Positions 42,309 through 51,185 of a DNA stretch of 64,000 bases are shown here, piece by piece. The DNA is from B46-G9 sp964548365 (lineage in GTDB: Bacteria > Desulfobacterota > DSM-4660 > Desulfatiglandales > Desulfatiglandaceae), in the NCBI GenBank assembly GCA_964548365.1, contig CAZJRD010000005.1, forward strand, positions 1 through 64,000, in the 5' to 3' direction. The notes beneath the pieces are model-generated. The model searched no databases, was not told where the DNA came from, and saw only the letters and a program-made list of their open reading frames with translations. The first letter of the stretch is position 1, and every line of letters starts with the position of its first letter. The position numbers were made by a program, and so were the translations under genes.

Positions 42309-42872
42309 ATGTCCAGGGAAAGCGGAACTCACAGGAGAAGAAAATATTTCATCAAGAAAGATTTCCAGATTAAGTTTGTCCTGGAATTCTGTGGCGTGGT
42401 GCTGGGAGGGGTTGTGATCTCCACTGCACTGCTTTTCTTTTTTTCCCAGGATACCCTCACTTCCTCATTCAGCCATTCCCGCCTCGTGATCAAGAGCACC
42501 GGTTCGGCAATTCTCCCCGCAGTCATTTATACCAATCTTATCGTTCTCGGCCTGATAAGCCTGGCCGTCATTTTTGTGACCCTGCTTGTTTCTCACAAAA
42601 TAGCGGGGCCGCTATTTCGTTTTGAAAAGGAGCTGCAGGATATTGCAGCGGGGAACCTGCGCACGAAGATGTCACTGAGGAAACAGGACCAGATGGTAGA
42701 AGTGGCGGAAGGCCTCAATCGCATGGTTGAGACCCTGCGCGGGAGGGTCGTTAAAATCCGTGATGGAATAGCTGAAGTAAAAGAGACGGCCATAGCGCGA
42801 AATGCCCCGGATGTGGTGATTGGTCAGTTGTCCCAGGTGGAGAAACAAATTGAGGACACTTTTGTGCTGTGA
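42309..42872 (+). CDS. Membrane protein with HAMP domain, no output domain
   Basis: A 187-aa inner-membrane protein. Two transmembrane segments (about 22-45 and 75-98) flank a short periplasmic loop, then a HAMP-like linker (HKIAGPLFRFEKELQDIAAG, LRTKMSLRKQDQMVEVAEGL) and a coiled coil to the end. No kinase, cyclase or methyl-accepting region follows. AAAGGAGA precedes the ATG. Likely a signalling adapter or scaffold; function not assigned. Confidence 0.75.
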   Translation: MSRESGTHRRRKYFIKKDFQIKFVLEFCGVVLGGVVISTALLFFFSQDTLTSSFSHSRLVIKSTGSAILPAVIYTNLIVLGLISLAVIFVTLLVSHKIAGPLFRFEKELQDIAAGNLRTKMSLRKQDQMVEVAEGLNRMVETLRGRVVKIRDGIAEVKETAIARNAPDVVIGQLSQVEKQIEDTFVL

Positions 42873-42948
42873 TACAGCAATGATATTTTCCCGTCTGCAA
42901 TGCAGGAGCCGTGGAAAAGGGAGGAGACGGTGCATACCTCCTCTTGGC

Positions 42949-43512
42949 ATGAAGAAAATTTTTGTTGCTTCGCTGGCGCTCCTCTTTTTTTTGCCGGGAG
43001 GCAAGTCGGCTGGTAATGAGGTCAAAGATCTGCAGTGGCAGGCCGTTGAAACCAAACACACTATCATCCGGTACAAATCCCCTGAAGACCTGAAGCGGTT
43101 CAATCACGGAATAAGATTTTCAGCTGAAAATCACCGGGTTCTGCTGTTCTCATCTTCCCGGCATGGAAAAGACCCGGCAGAGGAAACAGGTCGGAAGGTG
43201 GATGCCGTATTTGAAAGGGTCCAGCAAATACTTGACATGCGGAAGAGCATGGAAAAAGTAATGATTGATGTTTATCACGACAGCAGTCAACTGCACGCGG
43301 CCTTTTTCCAAATCTACCGACAACCCTGCCGGATTCGGGCCTGGTACCGGTACTGGAACAATACAATATATGTAAATGCGAGAGATCTCCACGAGGGGAT
43401 GCTTGCCCATGAAATGGCACATGCCATTATTGACCACTATATGGTTGTTCGGCCTCCCCGTGCCACGGCGGAGATTCTGGCCAGGTATGTGGACCAACAC
43501 CTTGAGGAGTAG
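42949..43512 (+). CDS. Secreted zinc-peptidase-like protein (HExxH)
   Basis: A 187-aa exported protein: signal peptide (residues 1-19, MKKIFVASLALLFFLPGGK) and a C-terminal HEMAHAIIDHY, a gluzincin-type HExxH zinc motif, preceded by NTIYVNARDLHEGML. The pattern resembles peptidase-MA-like proteins. A third zinc ligand would be the Glu in TAEILARYVDQHLEE. Start chosen at the signal peptide; it is weakly served by a ribosome-binding site. It is followed after 6 bp by a TPR lipoprotein gene. Confidence 0.72.
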   Translation: MKKIFVASLALLFFLPGGKSAGNEVKDLQWQAVETKHTIIRYKSPEDLKRFNHGIRFSAENHRVLLFSSSRHGKDPAEETGRKVDAVFERVQQILDMRKSMEKVMIDVYHDSSQLHAAFFQIYRQPCRIRAWYRYWNNTIYVNARDLHEGMLAHEMAHAIIDHYMVVRPPRATAEILARYVDQHLEE

Positions 43513-43518
43513 GGATTG

Positions 43519-44145
43519 ATGAAGGAAAGGGAAAAGAAAGTACTCCTGTTTCTCTCGGGGTGGCTCACCCTGATTCTGCTTCTCCTGTTGCATTTCCCGG
43601 CGTGTTCTCCCCGGTCTTACCAGATAAAGAGAGCCGAACTCCTTTACAATAAGGGGCAGATACTGGAAACAAAGGGGCGCTCTGACGAAGCCCTGGTCAG
43701 GTTCAAAGAATCCATGGCCCTGGCGGAAAAAGCGGGATTCAGGCCGGGCGTGGCCAACAACCTTAATGAGATTGCCATCATAGCCACGAACAGGGGCGAG
43801 TTCGTGAGAGGGAGGGAATTGTTTACCAGGGCCTTGGAGATCTATAAGGAAATGGGCTGGAAAACCGAGGTATCCAAGTCATTGAACAACATCGCCCTCA
43901 CCTATCTGAGGGAGCGGGATTTTAACCGGGCACTCACGGAATACCGGGAGCTGCTGCAATGGGATAAAGAGACTGGGAACCGGCTCGGGAATGTGATCAC
44001 CCTGAATAACATGGGATTTATTTATGAACGATATCTCGGCAGGGCGGAAGAGGCGCGGACAACCTACCGAGAAGCGCTCGAGATCGCGAGGCAGTTGGGG
44101 AACCGGAAGTTCATCGAGATTCTCCGCAAGAAGCTGGAGGACTGA
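43519..44145 (+). CDS. TPR-repeat lipoprotein
   Basis: A 208-aa protein with an N-terminal hydrophobic segment ending in LHFPAC, a probable lipobox, then at least four tetratricopeptide repeats (for example NLNEIAIIATNRGEFVRGRE, SLNNIALTYLRERDFNRALT, TLNNMGFIYERYLGRAEEAR). It likely acts as a protein-binding scaffold at the membrane. The ATG follows GAGGAGTAGGG. It is the last of four same-strand envelope genes. The gap to 44190 contains a duplicated AACAAACCC and no clear terminator. Confidence 0.8.
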   Translation: MKEREKKVLLFLSGWLTLILLLLLHFPACSPRSYQIKRAELLYNKGQILETKGRSDEALVRFKESMALAEKAGFRPGVANNLNEIAIIATNRGEFVRGRELFTRALEIYKEMGWKTEVSKSLNNIALTYLRERDFNRALTEYRELLQWDKETGNRLGNVITLNNMGFIYERYLGRAEEARTTYREALEIARQLGNRKFIEILRKKLED

Positions 44146-44190
44146 TTGATCGGCTCGGACCCAACAAACCCAATGAACTCAACAAACCCT

Positions 44191-45531
44191 TTAGTATTGG
44201 AATGCAACACCGATGGCATAGGTATTGATAACGTAATCATACCGGTACACCCTTTCGTCGTCGTTGTTTGATCGGGCTTCCGTATGATCCCATTGACCGA
44301 TCAGCTTCCAGCGGTCTGAAAGGTCATAACTCAAGCGAAAGTTCACCGCCCTTTCCACATCCCGTTCCAGGTCGGATTTGTATGAACCGTCCGCGAAAGC
44401 GGCCTTTCGGTCCGTGTACCTGATCTCCTGGTAGGAATAAGAGACACTCGCCGTGAGCGGGAAAAAGGCAAGGGTGTAGGAGATGTTCGGAACGATGCGG
44501 TATTGATTGTAGTCATAATAATCAGAGGTGAATTCGTCGTCAGACAGGATGATCGTCTCCATGCCGTCGTAATAATTCTGATTGCTTCTTTTGAGACCAC
44601 CCCGGAGGTCCATACCCACTCTCAGGCCTCCTCCGATATCAAGCGTGTACCAGAGGTTCAGATCAACGGTATGCTGATAGTCTTCCTGGCCGTCCGAGGT
44701 GAGCACGCCATCTGAATCCACCACCTTCTTGTCATCCAGGTCCTTGTAGAGCAAAGCGTATTGTGTCTGAAAAGAAAAACCGATCGGCCTTTCGTGGCTG
44801 TATCCACTTTTCAAGAGGAGACCATCATAATCTTTTTCGTTTTTTTCAACATTCAGACCTGTGCTGAGGTCCAGGCCCGTCAGGGAAAGGAGAGAAGCAT
44901 AATTGGGGTAACGCCGTTTGTAATACTGGACGGTACAGTTGAACAGGCCTTCCGGAACGATAGCCTCACGCATATCGAATTCAAGGGAACCACCCTTGTC
45001 CCGGTAATTATAGAGCCCTTCATTCCACCGCTCCGAATCGATGTCCTTGTTAAAGGTGTACGTGAGAAAAACAGAAGGAGTGAGAGAGTAACGGTCCCTT
45101 GGGCCAAAGTCTCTCCTCAGCATGGGCTGAATCGTGTGCCCCTGGAATTCCGTTCGTTCCCGTGGCCCTATTTCATCTGAATAGAAGTCCCGTTTTTTGT
45201 AATAGTGCCCATCGTACATGAAGATGAAAAAGGTCTTGTCGTCATACTTGTAAGTCGGAGCAAGGAGCAGATCAGCGCTTCCCCCGCCCACGGTCCCGGC
45301 CCCGTTGAGGCGGGAAAGGCTCAAAAAAGCATCTCCATTGGCAATGAATATCCAGCGATCCCATGGACTCCCTCCAAAGGTCTGTTCGCTCGAGGGCAAT
45401 TCTTTTGCGATGACCTCCTTTGAAGATTTTTGCTCATCAGCAATGGATAGAACGGGAAAAAGGCAACAGAGTGCAACCAGGATGAGCAGCAGCAGGAAGG
45501 ATGTATTCCTCCATGATTCGAAAAATTTCAT
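44191..45531 (-). CDS. Outer-membrane beta-barrel protein
   Basis: A 446-aa exported protein: signal peptide (about 1-30, SFLLLLILVALCCLFPVLS), then alternating polar/hydrophobic strands rich in Tyr, Trp and Gly, such as LTPSVFLTYTFNKD, HTVDLNLWYTLDIGGGLRVG and SVSYSYQEIRYTD, ending in VAFQY, the aromatic C-terminal signal for outer-membrane insertion. About 20 strands can be counted by eye. ATG 45531 is favoured by GAGG upstream. It lies 166 bp downstream of a large secreted-protein gene on the same strand; a functional pair is likely but unproven. Confidence 0.82.
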   Translation of the reverse strand: MKFFESWRNTSFLLLLILVALCCLFPVLSIADEQKSSKEVIAKELPSSEQTFGGSPWDRWIFIANGDAFLSLSRLNGAGTVGGGSADLLLAPTYKYDDKTFFIFMYDGHYYKKRDFYSDEIGPRERTEFQGHTIQPMLRRDFGPRDRYSLTPSVFLTYTFNKDIDSERWNEGLYNYRDKGGSLEFDMREAIVPEGLFNCTVQYYKRRYPNYASLLSLTGLDLSTGLNVEKNEKDYDGLLLKSGYSHERPIGFSFQTQYALLYKDLDDKKVVDSDGVLTSDGQEDYQHTVDLNLWYTLDIGGGLRVGMDLRGGLKRSNQNYYDGMETIILSDDEFTSDYYDYNQYRIVPNISYTLAFFPLTASVSYSYQEIRYTDRKAAFADGSYKSDLERDVERAVNFRLSYDLSDRWKLIGQWDHTEARSNNDDERVYRYDYVINTYAIGVAFQY

Positions 45532-45697
45532 TTTCACCTCATTTGAATATCTCTGAACTAAGATTCCCGAAGCTTCCAGCGAAAGACAACACTAGAAGCA
45601 GGCATGCGTGGACCTTATAGTGAAAGAGGGCATGCCCTGACCGGGCTCTGCCCTCCGGTCAAAATCCCCTAATTGCTTTTTCTTTTACTTCGGGGAA

Positions 45698-48193
45698 TTA
45701 ATCATAATTGTTGCTCTCTTTGTTTTTCCAGAGCATCCGTGACATGGGGATGTATACCACGTCAATGGGTTTGTCAAAGTAATTTGCTTCCCGGTCAACG
45801 GCGATTTCCAGGTTATTATCCCCGATGTTGGGTGATCCCCACCAGTCTTCATTGACCCGCAGCGCGTCCCACATGTCCGCCAGATCAACTGCTTCCACAG
45901 GGTCGTTCCCGTAGTCGTCCAACTTGAAAAAAGCCACATTGATCTTCGAATCACCGGCGAATGTATAGTTGAATCCGGCGCCTGAAACTTTTTCCACGCC
46001 ATAAGAACCTTCGGGAAGGAGGACCTTGTTCGTTGGATACAGTTCAGGATCGGACAGCACATCAGTGTAATGGTAGCCGTAGGAATGCATCCCATTCTTG
46101 AGGGACGAGAGTTCCAGTTCTTCTCCCATAACGAATTGGTGGATGAGGCAATAGGCCTTTTCGCCAAACCAACGGGATTCCTTCAGGTACTCGCCGGATG
46201 GGTTGGTGAATTTGACATACATCTGATCAAGATCGGGGCTGCTGTAATCGGTGTTGATCCATTTCACTTTTCCGTCGGTTTGGGTCCCCAGCCATCCTCC
46301 CCACGGGAGACTGCGCAAGTCGCCCTGGTACTCTTGTTTGAACGTGGTGGTAAAATCCATGGTGGAAAGCCCTGCCAGGTCTCCCGCGTCCTGCCCGCGC
46401 AGTGCCACGTTGAGTACCTGAACGGTCTTGTTGTCGGGCCGGAGGATATACTGCTGTGCCCGCACCCAGTTGCCGTTCCGGTCCCTGGTCACCCGGCCTG
46501 CCTGAGCATCGGCCTCCTGCGCGAACAGGGCGTCCCGGGCCCGGATATCATCGCACTGAAGCTGGTTCTTGATGGTTTCCACGCGGAGCTTCATCGCGTC
46601 CGCGTCCCGGGCGATCTCAATGATTTTCTCGTTCACACGGTCTTCTTCTACCTGGACGGCGTAAGCCAGGAGCCCGTTCCCGTTGATCGTATTCAGCGTA
46701 TTGAAATCGGTGAAAATCTGAAAGCCGCCCCATTCGCTATTCTGGCCGACTGTCTGGAGCCCGTATTTATATTTATAGTCCCACCTGATTGGCCAATTTT
46801 CTATTCCGGGGAAAGCATCGTTGGATGCATAGGTAGGCGGAAAAGGGGGACCTACCACGAACTCCTCGCCGTCAACCCTGGCGAGAAGATCCGGGTCTCT
46901 CAAGTTGATGATGGCCATATCGAGGCTGGTTTCCTTCTCATCCAGCCCCAGCGAATCCACGACCATGTCCCGTGTCCCGGCGGTCACCGTGTACTTGTTG
47001 TCCCCGTCGGGCCTGAAGATCAGAAAATGATCGGCCAGGTCGAATCCCTGATCCTGGGAGTCGCCATTCTTATTGAACATTTCATAAATCCACAGGTAGT
47101 CTGTGGTATCATCATAAATCCTTTCCCCCGATTCCTCTGAAAGATCCACAGGGGCCAGTCCTCGAGGTTGTCCAGGCCCGGGATGGTTTTCACTCCCGTC
47201 TCCGGGGACCAGACCAACAAAAGCCTGATACTGGTCATACGGCAGTTGTACATTTCCATAGCTGAAGAGGATCCAGTCGCTCTCATTGCTGTCAGGATTC
47301 GTGTAGAGGGTTGATGAAAACGGGGCCGTAGGCGCGTCTTTGGCCGTATTATAGGCGTACCTGAAAAAGTCACTGGTGCCGGTTACCGTGGGAGGATCAA
47401 AAACTTGGTCAACCGAAGGAAAATTCCCTCCCTCATCAGCTTGGAAAGAAGGGCTTCCGTCATGAGACATGATCCAGAGCGGCGCGATAAATGGGGGATA
47501 TGCATCAAGCTGTTCAAGGGTATTGCCAGGATTGGAATGAAAATAATCGCTGGACAGAAAGAGAATCCCGTTTTTCCCGTCAACGACAGCTGTGGGGAGA
47601 AGGTATCCTTTGCCATAGTAGATGAAATTCCAATTGTCCGGTATTGGCGGTATGGGGGGAATGGGCGGTACAGGATGATCAGGATTTGTCGGTTGTACCA
47701 CTATCGGCTTCTTGTACCTTTCCCGGTCGTCGTTCAAATCACGCCCGGTTACCAGGAGGTCCTTTCCCGTTTCATAGGCCTCCGGCTGGCAGAACCCTTC
47801 GGGGAGTTCGTCAACGCTCTGAAGCAGGGCAACAACAATGTTTCTGTATGAAGTGTCTTCTGCCAACTGCTGCAGCAATTTGTTTAACAGTTCTTTTGCG
47901 GCCTTGTTCAAGGCCCGCTCGGCATCCTCGGCCTCTACCACGATACCAGGCCTGCCAATCTGGGAAATTTCTTTCTGGAGCCCAGAAACAGTTTTGAAAT
48001 CATCAGGAATCTGCATGTCCTTTTTCTGTTTCAGGAAGGTGATGAGACAATTAACCCTTTCTTCGACAACATCGGAGGCGAAGGCCATCTTTTGGGCCTG
48101 GACATTGGCCCGAGCGACCGGAACGGCAAGCAAGGATGTGACGAGAACACAGAGAAACAACAAGAGAACGGGCTTGATGGGGTGCTGCTTCAT
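45698..48193 (-). CDS. Large secreted protein of unknown function
   Basis: An 831-aa protein with a signal peptide (MKQHPIKPVLLLFLCVLVTS, cut near ARA) and no recognised domain. A helical N-terminal part (about 30-160) is followed by a Pro-rich hinge (HPVPPIPPIPPIPDNW), then a mixed, aromatic and Asp/Asn-rich region to the end. There are few cysteines and no transmembrane segment. AAGGAGAA precedes ATG 48193; an upstream in-frame extension was rejected. Neighbour downstream is a beta-barrel protein, so export or surface assembly together is possible. I do not recognise the family. Confidence 0.75.
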   Translation of the reverse strand: MKQHPIKPVLLLFLCVLVTSLLAVPVARANVQAQKMAFASDVVEERVNCLITFLKQKKDMQIPDDFKTVSGLQKEISQIGRPGIVVEAEDAERALNKAAKELLNKLLQQLAEDTSYRNIVVALLQSVDELPEGFCQPEAYETGKDLLVTGRDLNDDRERYKKPIVVQPTNPDHPVPPIPPIPPIPDNWNFIYYGKGYLLPTAVVDGKNGILFLSSDYFHSNPGNTLEQLDAYPPFIAPLWIMSHDGSPSFQADEGGNFPSVDQVFDPPTVTGTSDFFRYAYNTAKDAPTAPFSSTLYTNPDSNESDWILFSYGNVQLPYDQYQAFVGLVPGDGSENHPGPGQPRGLAPVDLSEESGERIYDDTTDYLWIYEMFNKNGDSQDQGFDLADHFLIFRPDGDNKYTVTAGTRDMVVDSLGLDEKETSLDMAIINLRDPDLLARVDGEEFVVGPPFPPTYASNDAFPGIENWPIRWDYKYKYGLQTVGQNSEWGGFQIFTDFNTLNTINGNGLLAYAVQVEEDRVNEKIIEIARDADAMKLRVETIKNQLQCDDIRARDALFAQEADAQAGRVTRDRNGNWVRAQQYILRPDNKTVQVLNVALRGQDAGDLAGLSTMDFTTTFKQEYQGDLRSLPWGGWLGTQTDGKVKWINTDYSSPDLDQMYVKFTNPSGEYLKESRWFGEKAYCLIHQFVMGEELELSSLKNGMHSYGYHYTDVLSDPELYPTNKVLLPEGSYGVEKVSGAGFNYTFAGDSKINVAFFKLDDYGNDPVEAVDLADMWDALRVNEDWWGSPNIGDNNLEIAVDREANYFDKPIDVVYIPMSRMLWKNKESNNYD

Positions 48194-48657
48194 GATTTTT
48201 TCTCCTTGGGTAATGTGTTGTGACCGGGCCGAAGATTGTTGCCCGCGTACGATCATGTAAGGCAACATCGGGGCCAAAAAGAGAAAAAAGAAGAAAACGG
48301 CATATTTACTAGTTATATAAGCAAGTTAAAAGAGTCAGAATTTCCCAGGGGGGAAATCCGTTTATTGTTCCCCAGGTTTATAGGTAGAATAACTATAACT
48401 AGTGGTAACGAATTACATAGCTTGGTTAGGCGTGCGTTGCTTGCGAAAGAGTGACTTGTGCTTTCCATACCCCAGATGATAGTGGAAAATCAAGAAGATA
48501 ATACTTGATGGGATAGGACGGAAAAGAAAAAGGTGAAAAGAAGTGATTCCTGTGCCTGATGCATGATGCATGATGCAACCTGGATCATGCATTGAAAAGA
48601 ACGAACTGGTGTAACTGGCGGCTTTACTTTTCGAGCAAAGTTGAATATGTTTGGGCC

Positions 48658-49821
48658 ATGGAAATCCAGAGAACCCGCGAGACATTCGATGCGGCTGTCA
48701 TTGGCGGGGGGCCGGGCGGTGCCACCGCTGCCAGATATCTCGCACGGCAAGGGTTCAGGGTTATTCTGTTCGAAAAAGACAAGCTTCCACGCGTAAAGAT
48801 CTGCGCGGGTGGAATCATCCCAAGGGTTCTGCGCGGGTTGCCCGAGCAGGCGGCGAGCGTCATCGAAAAACATTGCACCCGGGCGGAGGTGCACGTGGTT
48901 GATCAAGGGCTTCGTTTCCTGGTCAAGAGAGCCGTACCTATCGTCTCCACGACCATGCGCGACAGGTTTGACTTTGCCCTGGTAAATGCCGCTGAAGAAG
49001 CAGGTGTTCGCGTTGTTTCCAAGTGCAAGGTGCTGGATTTTTCAGAAAACAGGGATTGCGTTGAAATTTTAACTGCCAAAGGAACGTTTTCATCCCGGTT
49101 TCTGGTGGGCGCGGATGGTGCGCTGAGTCTCGTAGCCCGAAAGGCGGGTTTTGAGAAACAGGGGCATCTCGTGCCGGCTTTTGAAACTGAAGTCGGGGTT
49201 GCCCCTGATCGGCTCCGTACCTATGATGGTGTCGTCCGTTTTGATTTCGGTATTGTTCCGAGAGGGTATGGTTGGGTATTCCCGAAAAAGGAGCATCTTT
49301 CCATAGGGGTGGGTCAGATGCGGAAGGGAAGCCTTCATCTTGAGAATACCCTGGAAAAATACCTCCGATATCTCGGGATGGAAGACTCCGTGGTTTTCTC
49401 GAAAAAGGGATTCGTGATCCCGGCCATGCCACGGCGCGATGGTTTTGTCAGAGGGCGCTCTTTGCTGGTGGGAGACGCGGCCGGCTTGGTTGATCCAGTC
49501 ACCGGTGAAGGGATCTCTGCGGCCATTGAGAGCGGAAAAATCGCCGCGGCCGCCCTTGAAAAAGGCGTGTTCCGGCCGGACCAGGTCAAGGTGTATTATG
49601 AGGAAGTACTCCAGAAAAAGATCGTTAGAGACCTGAAATGGGGCTGGTTCGTTTCCCGTCTGGCATATGATTATCCGAAGATAAAGTCATGGCTCTTCCG
49701 TGTCTCTGGCGAGCAAATGTGTGAAACGATGGCTGATATCATCTTCGGCAGGAAGACCTACCGGTCGGTATTCTCCAATCCCCTGACATACATGAGATTG
49801 TTTCTTCCGGTGCGGAAGTAA
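48658..49821 (+). CDS. Geranylgeranyl reductase family FAD-dependent oxidoreductase
   Basis: A 387-aa flavoprotein. The N-terminal FAD-binding GGGPGGATAARYLARQG, the KICAGGIIP motif, SRFLVGADGA and the second FAD motif LLVGDAAGLVDPVTGEGISA are those of geranylgeranyl reductases and related p-hydroxybenzoate hydroxylase-fold enzymes. Such enzymes saturate isoprenoid double bonds of lipids or quinones; the exact substrate is not readable. Start at ATG 48658; ribosome-binding site is poor. The upstream stretch 48194-48657 has no gene, only short inverted repeats (for example GTTGCC..GGCAAC near 48238). Confidence 0.82.
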   Translation: MEIQRTRETFDAAVIGGGPGGATAARYLARQGFRVILFEKDKLPRVKICAGGIIPRVLRGLPEQAASVIEKHCTRAEVHVVDQGLRFLVKRAVPIVSTTMRDRFDFALVNAAEEAGVRVVSKCKVLDFSENRDCVEILTAKGTFSSRFLVGADGALSLVARKAGFEKQGHLVPAFETEVGVAPDRLRTYDGVVRFDFGIVPRGYGWVFPKKEHLSIGVGQMRKGSLHLENTLEKYLRYLGMEDSVVFSKKGFVIPAMPRRDGFVRGRSLLVGDAAGLVDPVTGEGISAAIESGKIAAAALEKGVFRPDQVKVYYEEVLQKKIVRDLKWGWFVSRLAYDYPKIKSWLFRVSGEQMCETMADIIFGRKTYRSVFSNPLTYMRLFLPVRK

Positions 49822-49875
49822 AGAGAGAAAGAGGAAGGTAAAAGGAAAAATGCAAAAGGAAGGAGGAGGTTGGTC

Positions 49876-50316
49876 ATGAAAAAGTGGATTCTGGTCTTGG
49901 CGGGATTGTCGTTGGCACTTGGGGTGAACGCGTACGCGGCAAATCCAGAAGGGGATAACATCCTTGGAAAGTGGTTGACCGCGAATGGAAAATCCGTTGT
50001 CGAAGTCTCCCACTGCGGGGATGCCTACTGCGGCAAGATCGTATGGCTCAAAGTACCCCTGAACAAGGAGGGGAAGGAAAAGGTTGATGAAAAGAATCCG
50101 GACGAGTCCTTGCGGAACCGGAAGATTGTGGGCTTGGAAATTCTCAAAGGTCTCCAGTACAAGGGTCCCAATAAGTGGGGAGGAGGCAAGATCTATGACC
50201 CGGACAAGGGCAAGACCTACAATTGCAAGGCTTGGATGGAGGAAGGAAGCCTGAAATTCAGGGGGTATATCGGATTTTCCCTCCTCGGGCGAACTACCAC
50301 TTGGACAAGAAAATAA
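49876..50316 (+). CDS. DUF2147 family exported protein
   Basis: A 146-aa protein with a signal peptide (1-21, ending NAYA) and the DUF2147 fold: ILGKWLTANGKSVVEVSHCG, CGKIVWLK, IVGLEILKGL, GKIYDPDKGKTYNCKA and RGYIGFSLLGRTTTWTR. The three Cys in HCGDAYCG and YNCKA may bind or form a disulfide. Likely periplasmic, function unknown. A strong AAGGAGGAGG precedes the ATG. An IS200-like element begins 9 bp after its stop. Confidence 0.88.
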   Translation: MKKWILVLAGLSLALGVNAYAANPEGDNILGKWLTANGKSVVEVSHCGDAYCGKIVWLKVPLNKEGKEKVDEKNPDESLRNRKIVGLEILKGLQYKGPNKWGGGKIYDPDKGKTYNCKAWMEEGSLKFRGYIGFSLLGRTTTWTRK

Positions 50317-50324
50317 TCCAAAGA

Positions 50325-50941
50325 GGGGACGTTCTTCACAAATTACACAAACTCAGGTATGAGGACAAAAAAACCGGAATTAGTGTCTCTTTCGGGGATG
50401 GTGGAAACCCCTCGCCTTCAGGCGAAGAAAAGTTTATATTGTCGCCATGCGACTTTATAAACTCGGAGCCCATACAAAGACGGACCTGAAGGTTCATGTA
50501 ATCTGGATTCCAAAATACCGCAAAAAGGTGTTAACGGGACCAGTTGCGGTTCGAACGTGTGACATACTGCGACAGATAGCGATGGAACATGAGATTGAAA
50601 TTATCTCAGGCAAGGTTGCCAGTAACCATATTCATATGTTCCTGTCGTATCGGCCTACGCAGAATATCAGCAAGATCATGTAGTGGTTAAAAGGCATAAG
50701 CTCGCACATTTTGCTTCAGGAGTTTCCGCATTTGAAAAAGCAATTCTGGGGTCGACATCTTTGGGCTCGAGGCTATCTCGCGGTAAGGTCTGGCAACATC
50801 ACGGACGAAATGATTCAACAATATATCGAGGAGCAAGAGGGTGAGCCCGTGGTTGACAATAGTCGATTTCAAATCGACCCCTCTTAAACCCCTCGTCTTA
50901 TAGACAAGGGTAGTTTAGTGTAAAAAGTGAAGAACGTCCCC
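50325..50941 (+). mobile_element. IS200-like element bounded by 15-bp inverted repeats
   Basis: GGGGACGTTCTTCAC (50325-50339) and GTGAAGAACGTCCCC (50927-50941) are perfect complements and enclose one transposase gene. Small hairpins sit near both ends (TCGCC/GGCGA near 50412; a GTC/GAC stem near 50905), as in IS200/IS605 elements and REP-associated transposons. Confidence 0.75.
50447..50887 (+). pseudogene. tnpA: IS200-family Y1 transposase with an internal TAG
   Basis: The frame reads as a full-length (about 146-aa) IS200 TnpA: start MRLYKLGAHTKTDLKVHVIW, the HUH-like HIH in SNHIHMFLSY, QFWGRHLWARGYLAVRSGNI and the catalytic Tyr region MIQQYIEEQEGE. A single TAG at 50681-50683 interrupts it between KIM and WLKG, where relatives have Gln (CAG to TAG). 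Otherwise intact, so inactivation looks recent. The stop is treated as a mutation. Confidence 0.8.
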
Positions 50942-50984
50942 AACCCGCTGTAGATTGTCCGCGAGAAATGCGGGCTAACTATCT

Positions 50985-51021
50985 CAAAAAAAGGGCTTGC
51001 GGTTTATCACTGCAAGCCCTT
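50985..51021 (-). terminator. Terminator downstream of tRNA-Phe
   Basis: On the minus strand AAGGGCTTGC and GCAAGCCCTT pair perfectly around an 11-nt loop and run into T7. It ends the tRNA-Phe transcript. Confidence 0.88.
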
Positions 51022-51029
51022 GGTGTTTC

Positions 51030-51105
51030 TGGTGCCGAGACACAGAATTGAACTGTGGACACGGGGATTTTCAGTCCCCTGCTCTACCGACTGAGCTATC
51101 TCGGC
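51030..51105 (-). tRNA. tRNA-Phe (GAA)
   Basis: A 76-nt cloverleaf on the minus strand: acceptor GCCGAGA/TCTCGGC, D-arm AGCTCAGTCGGTAGAGC, anticodon stem GGGGA/TCCCC with loop CTGAAAA (anticodon GAA), T-arm with TTCAATT, and encoded CCA. It lies 80 bp after the acidic zinc-ribbon gene and is followed by its own terminator. Confidence 0.97.
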
Positions 51106-51185
51106 TGATGTGAGAACGATTATAGTGATTCAGCAATGACAGGTCAAGCCAAAATTGTGCCTGTCCCGGAAAAGTAAAGGGCAGG

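Noticed and set aside
46070..47140. 356-aa plus-strand ORF inside the secreted-protein gene
   Set aside because: Antisense to a gene with a signal peptide and good ribosome-binding site; no family match.
50681..50683. TAG in the transposase as pyrrolysine or other recoding
   Set aside because: Relatives have Gln here and CAG to TAG is one change; a decaying IS is the simpler explanation.
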